DNA of 42,891 nt from an uncultured Bacteroidales bacterium. Lineage in GTDB: Bacteria > Bacteroidota > Bacteroidia > Bacteroidales > Bacteroidaceae. The stretch's first letter is position 1, and the number at the start of each line of letters is the position of its first letter. Location: assembly GCA_902778265.1 (NCBI GenBank), contig CACYXI010000042.1:1-42891 (forward strand), given 5' to 3'. The notes beneath the pieces are model-generated. The model was not told the DNA's origin, ran no database searches, and saw only the letters and a list, made by a program, of their open reading frames with translations. Positions 38,635-42,891 of this stretch are shown piece by piece. The translations under genes were made by a program, and so were the position numbers.

Positions 38635-40950
38635 ATGCGCAAAAAAATAATTTACACGCTATGGATAGTGCTCGTTTTGGGAATCATCGCCACAGCACTT
38701 ACCTTTACCGCCATCTGGAATGGATGGATAGGTTATATGCCTGACATGGAGGCTTTGCAGAACCCTATTGACAAATACGCCTCTCAGATTATTAGTGAAG
38801 ACGGTAAGACACTCGGCACATGGAGCCGCAGCAGCGACAATCGTATTCAGACTCACTTCAAGGATATTTCTCCGCATGTCGTACAGGCTCTCATTGCTAC
38901 TGAGGATGAGCGTTTCTACGAGCATTCAGGTATCGATTTCATCTCGCTCTCTCGTGCCATTGTGAAGCGCGGAATCTTTGGACAGGAGAGTGCTGGTGGT
39001 GGTAGTACCATCACTCAGCAGCTTGCCAAGCAGCTCTATACCGAAAAGGCGCACTCCACCCTTGAGCGCGTCATGCAGAAGCCGATAGAGTGGGTGATAG
39101 CCATCAAACTCGAACGTAACTTCACCAAGGAGGAAATCATAGCTATGTACCTCAACAAGTTCGACTTCCTCCACAATGCCGTAGGTATCCGTACTGCTGC
39201 CCATACATATTTCAGTAAGGGTACGCGCGACCTCTCCGTTACTGAGGCTGCCCTCCTTGTAGGACTTTGTAAGAACCCTTCATATTTCAATCCTGTACGT
39301 CACGAGGAGCGTTGTATGGAGCGTCGTAACGTCGTTCTCTCGCAGATGCGTAAGGAAGGTTATATCACCAATGAAGATTATGAGAAGTATTCCAAGGAAC
39401 CTATAAAACTCAACTTCCAGCGTACAGACCATAAGGAAGGCTCTGCCACATATCTTCGCGAGTATCTTCGTCGCTATATGACCGCCACAAAGCCTATCCG
39501 CTCTGAGTATCAGTCTTGGCAAAAGGTGCAGTTCATAATTGATTCTATTGCCTGGGAACAGGATCCTCTTTATGGCTGGTGTAATAAGAACAAGAACAAG
39601 GACGGCAGAAACTACGACATCTACGAGGATGGCTTGAAGATCTACACAACCGTCAACTCTCGTATGCAGCAATATGCCGAGGATGCCGTCTATGCACATG
39701 TGGCCAAGTATCTGCAACCTGCCTTTGACAAGGAAAATAGTCGCAAAAAGAATGCCCCATTCTCTACCCAGCTTACGAAGAAGGAAATTGATAACATTCT
39801 CAACCGCTCTATTACCCAGAGTGACCGTTATCGTGGCATGAAGAAGGAAGGCTATTCTGACGAGGAAATCCGCAAGTCGTTCAACGTGCCTGTGGAGATG
39901 ACAATATTCTCTTACAAGGGCGAGATTGATACAACAATGACGCCTCTCGATTCTATCCGCTACTATAAGTCATTCCTGCGCTCTGGCTTCATGAGTATGG
40001 ATCCTAAGACTGGTCAGGTCAAGGCGTATGTGGGTGGATTGAACTATGCTCATTTCCAGTATGATATGGCTTCTGACGGTCGTCGTCAGGTAGGTTCTAC
40101 CATGAAACCTCTGCTCTATTCCCTCGCTATGGAGAACGGTTTCTCTCCTTGTGATGAGGCTCCTAACTGGCAGCAGACATATATGGTGAACGGACAGCCT
40201 TGGACTCCTCGTAACTCAAACCAGAAGCGTGCGGGCGAGATGGTTACTCTCAAATGGGGATTGGCGCAGTCAAGCAACTGGGTAAGCGCATACCTTATGA
40301 GTCAGCTCGACCCACAGCAGTTTGTTGCTCTGCTTCGTCAATATGGCATCAACAACCCTGAGATAGTCCCTTCTATGGCTCTCTGTCTCGGACCTTGTGA
40401 CATTACCGTATCAGAAATGGTAAGCGCATATACCGCCTTTGCCAACCGAGGCATACGTTGTGCTCCTATGCTCGTTACACGTATTGAGGATAATGAGGGT
40501 AATGTTGTAGCACGTTTTGAGCCTCGCGTAACTGAGGTTATCTCTGAAGAAAGCTCATATAAGATGCTTGCCCTTCTACAAGGTGTTATAGATGGCGGTA
40601 CTGGCGGACGCTTGCGTTTCAAGTACGGCATCAAGGCTCAGATGGGTGGTAAGACAGGTACAACCAACCGCAACTCAGATGCGTGGTTCATGGCTGTTGC
40701 GCCAAATCTTGTGAGCGGTTGCTGGGTAGGTGGTGAGGATCGTGACATCCACTTCGACAATATGTTCTACGGACAGGGTGCCTCAATGGCTCTTCCTATC
40801 TACGCTTACTATATTCAAAAGGTATATAAGGACGAGACTCTTCCATATTCTGAGAAGGATACTTTTGATGTTCCTCACGGATATGACGCCTGTGCATCAT
40901 CGGGAGGAAAAGAAGATACAGGTCCAAGCGTAGAGGATGTGTTTGAGTAA
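38635..40950 (+). CDS. Class A penicillin-binding protein (PBP1A-like)
   Basis: The 771-residue bifunctional enzyme has an N-terminal membrane anchor (about residues 5-27). The glycosyltransferase domain (about 50-230) has ATEDERFYEHSGID with catalytic Glu90, then GGSTITQQLAKQ and YLNKFDFLHNAVGI. The transpeptidase domain (about 410-700) has STMK with Ser488, SSN (546-548) and KTG (673-675). It polymerises and crosslinks peptidoglycan on the periplasmic side of the inner membrane. All catalytic motifs are present and the length is normal. The C-terminal tail (SSGGKEDTGPSVEDVFE) is acidic. A strong terminator follows. Confidence 0.95.
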   Translation: MRKKIIYTLWIVLVLGIIATALTFTAIWNGWIGYMPDMEALQNPIDKYASQIISEDGKTLGTWSRSSDNRIQTHFKDISPHVVQALIATEDERFYEHSGIDFISLSRAIVKRGIFGQESAGGGSTITQQLAKQLYTEKAHSTLERVMQKPIEWVIAIKLERNFTKEEIIAMYLNKFDFLHNAVGIRTAAHTYFSKGTRDLSVTEAALLVGLCKNPSYFNPVRHEERCMERRNVVLSQMRKEGYITNEDYEKYSKEPIKLNFQRTDHKEGSATYLREYLRRYMTATKPIRSEYQSWQKVQFIIDSIAWEQDPLYGWCNKNKNKDGRNYDIYEDGLKIYTTVNSRMQQYAEDAVYAHVAKYLQPAFDKENSRKKNAPFSTQLTKKEIDNILNRSITQSDRYRGMKKEGYSDEEIRKSFNVPVEMTIFSYKGEIDTTMTPLDSIRYYKSFLRSGFMSMDPKTGQVKAYVGGLNYAHFQYDMASDGRRQVGSTMKPLLYSLAMENGFSPCDEAPNWQQTYMVNGQPWTPRNSNQKRAGEMVTLKWGLAQSSNWVSAYLMSQLDPQQFVALLRQYGINNPEIVPSMALCLGPCDITVSEMVSAYTAFANRGIRCAPMLVTRIEDNEGNVVARFEPRVTEVISEESSYKMLALLQGVIDGGTGGRLRFKYGIKAQMGGKTGTTNRNSDAWFMAVAPNLVSGCWVGGEDRDIHFDNMFYGQGASMALPIYAYYIQKVYKDETLPYSEKDTFDVPHGYDACASSGGKEDTGPSVEDVFE

Positions 40951-40958
40951 AAAAAAGA

Positions 40959-40994
40959 ATGGCGTGATACTGCACAAAATCGGTATCACGCCAT
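40959..40994 (+). terminator. Rho-independent terminator after the penicillin-binding protein gene
   Basis: A perfect 12-bp stem, ATGGCGTGATAC (40959-40970) with GTATCACGCCAT (40983-40994), has a 12-nt loop and a trailing T run. It starts 9 nt after the stop codon. Confidence 0.92.
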
Positions 40995-41009
40995 TTTTTT
41001 GAAAGTAAA

Positions 41010-41177
41010 TTAACGTGAGTTCGAAGAAAAAAAAGGAAGCGGATTTATCTGAAATAAATCGCGAAAATATTACTGCGCCAGCTATCAGATAAATCAGAAA
41101 AATCCGTTTCCTTTATTATTATACGATAAAATTACACGGAAATCCGTTTCGTCGAAAATTCATCGAATTCACGTTAA
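41010..41177. repeat. 168-bp inverted-repeat element with TTAACGTGAGTTCGA ends
   Basis: The outer ends TTAACGTGAGTTCGA (41010-41024) and TCGAATTCACGTTAA (41163-41177) are inverted with one mismatch. The inner arms GGAAGCGGATTTATCTGA and TCAGATAAATC..ATCCGTTTCC also pair. The right end is 1 nt from the stop of the secreted-protein gene. The end word occurs alone at 13162 and in short form at 555-590, so this belongs to a dispersed family. Confidence 0.8.
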
Positions 41178-41178
41178 A

Positions 41179-41772
41179 TTATTCATTAAAACAATCAAAA
41201 GCAGGAATTTTTGCATATTTACTTAATACGCGTTTTACTTCTTTGAAAAATACAGGTAAATACTCCTTTGCACATTCGCTTTTCGCAGAATTAAGCAGAA
41301 TTTGCTCATGTTGAGAAAGATTTGTATCGCATAGAGTTCTATGCAATTCATCTGCAATTATCTCGGCATATTTATTGGCAACGTCTTGATGCTTACTAAA
41401 ATATTCCAAGGCATAATCTGTATTCTCGTTAACGTATTTGATACAATATTCTCCAAGAATATATGCAACAACTTCATCTGCTGTACTTACGATTTCATTC
41501 AAGACATAGAAGTGAAGCATTTTTTTGTTGCCTTCTGTTGAAGAACATAATGTGTCTATTATTGCTTCTAAAGTATCGTTGTGAGATATTTTCATCTCAT
41601 GCAAATATAGTTTCATGATGTTTTTGTCAACATCAATCGACTTGATGATCTCGGATTTTGATTTTTCATCAAGGTCATCCCAGTATTGATATTCACCTGC
41701 GTTAGCGATACTGCTGCAAAATACTAAAACTAATCCTAATAGCAATTTTTTAATCTCTATTCTTGTCTTCAT
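41179..41772 (-). CDS. Secreted protein of unknown function
   Basis: The 197-residue protein has a signal peptide with likely cleavage after SSIANA (about residue 26). The rest is mostly helical and acidic, with four cysteines and no motif recognised. Its composition is more AT-rich than the neighbouring housekeeping genes. It stands alone between the inverted-repeat element 41010-41177 and a promoter at 41866-41896. It could be a lineage-specific envelope or secreted factor, but nothing in the sequence gives a function. Confidence 0.65.
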   Translation of the reverse strand: MKTRIEIKKLLLGLVLVFCSSIANAGEYQYWDDLDEKSKSEIIKSIDVDKNIMKLYLHEMKISHNDTLEAIIDTLCSSTEGNKKMLHFYVLNEIVSTADEVVAYILGEYCIKYVNENTDYALEYFSKHQDVANKYAEIIADELHRTLCDTNLSQHEQILLNSAKSECAKEYLPVFFKEVKRVLSKYAKIPAFDCFNE

Positions 41773-41865
41773 TGTTTAATTTTATTGTTGATTTACTTAT
41801 TATATGCACCTTTAAACTAATCGTATGTTTTATTCCGTAAGTTTGGACATAACTCATTTTGAAGA

Positions 41866-41896
41866 CAAAGGTAAACAAAAAATCTGATATCGCCAA
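41866..41896 (-). promoter_or_regulatory. Promoter of the secreted-protein gene
   Basis: On the minus strand, TACCTTTG (41866-41873) follows TTGG (41893-41896) with 19 nt between. The leader is about 90 nt to the ATG at 41770-41772. Confidence 0.6.
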
Positions 41897-41961
41897 GGAT
41901 ATAAGGGAAATGTTGTTGGGAGAATTCTCATGCACAAGAAACATCGAGAAAGCAAAACCTA

Positions 41962-42155
41962 TTTAGGTTCGTTCTTCCTCCTATGTTAATACCATATAAA
42001 TACAATAAAGATACCATTAAATTACCATATTTTATGGTATTATTATGGTATTATAATGGTAATATAATGGTATTATTATGGTATTATCATCGAGTTTACT
42101 TGGGAGGAACAGGGGAGGAGCATAGGAGAATTATAGGGGGAAGAACGAACCTAAA
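41962..42155. repeat. 11-bp periodic array flanked by 17-bp inverted repeats, locus C
   Basis: The ends 41962-41978 (TTTAGGTTCGTTCTTCC) and 42139-42155 are perfect inverted repeats. Inside, TACCAT-type units start at 41990, 42001, 42012 and 42023. Reverse-complement ATGGTA units start at 42034, 42045, 42056, 42067 and 42078. GGGAGG-type units start at 42102, 42113, 42124 and 42135. Every step within a block is 11 bp. The element lies upstream of gyrA and the divergent secreted-protein gene. Confidence 0.9.
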
Positions 42156-42307
42156 ACATGAAAAATCCCCTTCTTTTAGCAATAAAGGTAAAATATCCAA
42201 AGTCTGAAAAAATGAAATTTTAGATCATAAAAAATTCCATTTAGTCAGTTGAAAATGTTATTTACGAAAAACCACTCTTAATAATCCTAAAAAAACGCGT
42301 CTAAGCC

Positions 42308-42338
42308 TTTGTTATGTCAAAAAAAAGTAGTATTTTTG
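42308..42338 (+). promoter_or_regulatory. Promoter of gyrA
   Basis: TTTG (42308-42311) and TATTTTTG (42331-42338) are 19 nt apart. The leader of about 200 nt holds repeated AAAACGCG words (near 42293, 42357 and 42387), some before and some after the core promoter, and no coding frame of note. Confidence 0.7.
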
Positions 42339-42544
42339 TACCCGCAAAATTGATGCAAAACGCGTCAGAGGCTCTAAAAACCGCCAAAAACGCGATTTTG
42401 ACGTTAATTTTATGTGTACATGGAGTACCAAGTATAAAAGGAGAACAAGACGATAGCCTTCTACCCTAAGAGATAACGATTAATGTTGTCGTATTGTACT
42501 CCTTGTAATTCTTTAAGAATAAAAGTGTAAAAACAAAAAAATAA

Positions 42545-42891
42545 ATGACAGACGAAACACAGACTTTTGATCACGATAGAATTATCAAGATCAACATCGA
42601 GGAAGAGATGAAGTCTTCGTATATCGACTACTCTATGTCGGTTATCGTGGCACGTGCCCTTCCTGATGTCCGTGACGGATTCAAGCCGGTTCACCGTCGT
42701 ATCCTCTATGGTATGCTCGGTATCGGCAATACAAGTACCAGCCCTTACAAGAAATGTGCCCGCGTGGTAGGTGAGGTGCTCGGTAAGTATCACCCACATG
42801 GTGACTCTTCTGTATATGGTGCCCTCGTGCGCTTGGCACAGGACTGGAACATGCGCTATACGCTCGTTGACGGTCAGGGTAACTTCGGTTC
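42545..42891 (+). CDS. gyrA: DNA gyrase subunit A, N-terminal part
   Basis: The first 115 codons are visible, from ATG 42545-42547, and the gene runs off the window. The protein has [66 protein letters not shown] and [12 protein letters not shown] in order; these are conserved parts of the GyrA breakage-reunion domain. The catalytic Tyr lies beyond the edge. Position 83 (E. coli numbering) is Ser and position 87 is Gly, the latter as is common in Prevotella. Gyrase introduces negative supercoils. ParC is less likely given the match to GyrA. Confidence 0.94.
   Translation, partial: MTDETQTFDHDRIIKINIEEEMKSSYIDYSMSVIVARALPDVRDGFKPVHRRILYGMLGIGNTSTSPYKKCARVVGEVLGKYHPHGDSSVYGALVRLAQDWNMRYTLVDGQGNFG

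Noticed and set aside
41750-41944. Small minus-strand frame upstream of the secreted-protein gene
   Set aside because: It covers the predicted promoter and leader of that gene and has no family features.
41990-42083. CRISPR array at the ATGGTA/TACCAT repeats
   Set aside because: Units are 11 bp with no spacers, and the repeats invert midway; there are no cas genes in the window.

Overview
The window reads as a chromosomal segment from a member of the Bacteroidetes, most likely Prevotellaceae (Prevotella sensu lato). The reasons are: (i) nearly every upstream region carries the Bacteroidetes promoter pair, a -33 TTTG about 19-20 nt before a -7 TAnnTTTG; (ii) Shine-Dalgarno sequences are scarce; (iii) family-specific proteins are present, including DUF3822 next to rsmD, a pyrB-pyrI pair, TlpA-like oxidoreductases with DUF4369-type N-termini, YfhO, a DUF4419 protein and a GyrA whose N-terminus matches this group. 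No phage, conjugative element, IS transposase or CRISPR array was found.

Layout. 1-600: 3' end of a sugar isomerase with a terminator. 600-5.7 kb: two tandem paralogous exported thioredoxin-fold proteins with propeller-like regions; the downstream copy has an in-frame stop inside its thioredoxin domain. 6.1-9.5 kb: tRNA-Pro(GGG), a membrane-anchored DRGHM nuclease, an NfeD/YuaF-like protein and a flotillin, all on the minus strand and probably co-transcribed. 9.7-10.4 kb: a DUF4160/DUF2442-HTH pair resembling a toxin-antitoxin module. 10.6-13.1 kb: GH9 glucanase. 13.4-14.5 kb: two small membrane proteins. 14.8-16.6 kb: a DUF4419 protein with a TonB-like C-terminus. 16.6-18.4 kb: ftsZ outside a division cluster, plus a small following gene with a disturbed start. 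19.4-23.4 kb: dnaG, rsmD and DUF3822 (transcribed in the order DUF3822-rsmD-dnaG). 23.5-29.1 kb: RecD-like helicase, MltF-like lytic transglycosylase, DEAD-box helicase with a DbpA-type C-terminus, TPR protein. 30.2-34.9 kb: a large TlpA-like oxidoreductase and a YfhO membrane protein. 35.1-38.5 kb: bipA and pyrBI. 38.6-41 kb: class A PBP. 41.2-41.8 kb: a secreted unknown protein. 42.5 kb to the end: start of gyrA.

The most unusual content is the repetitive DNA between, and sometimes inside, these genes. Three structures stand out. First, three intergenic loci (14.6, 29.5 and 42.0 kb) carry arrays with exact 11-bp periodicity arranged as inverted or adjoining blocks. Second, a family of palindromic elements rich in C and G runs lies in several intergenic gaps, and clear copies are also embedded in frame in the linkers of dnaG and ftsZ and in the last codons of rsmD. 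Third, a 412-bp noncoding element has perfect 21-bp terminal inverted repeats and many copies of CTCGTCACCC, and a separate 301-bp element has 59-bp arms. The gene content is mostly core housekeeping (division, replication initiation, translation, pyrimidine synthesis, peptidoglycan synthesis), so the novelty is in the repeats and in a few odd genes. All calls come from reading the sequence; no database search was run.
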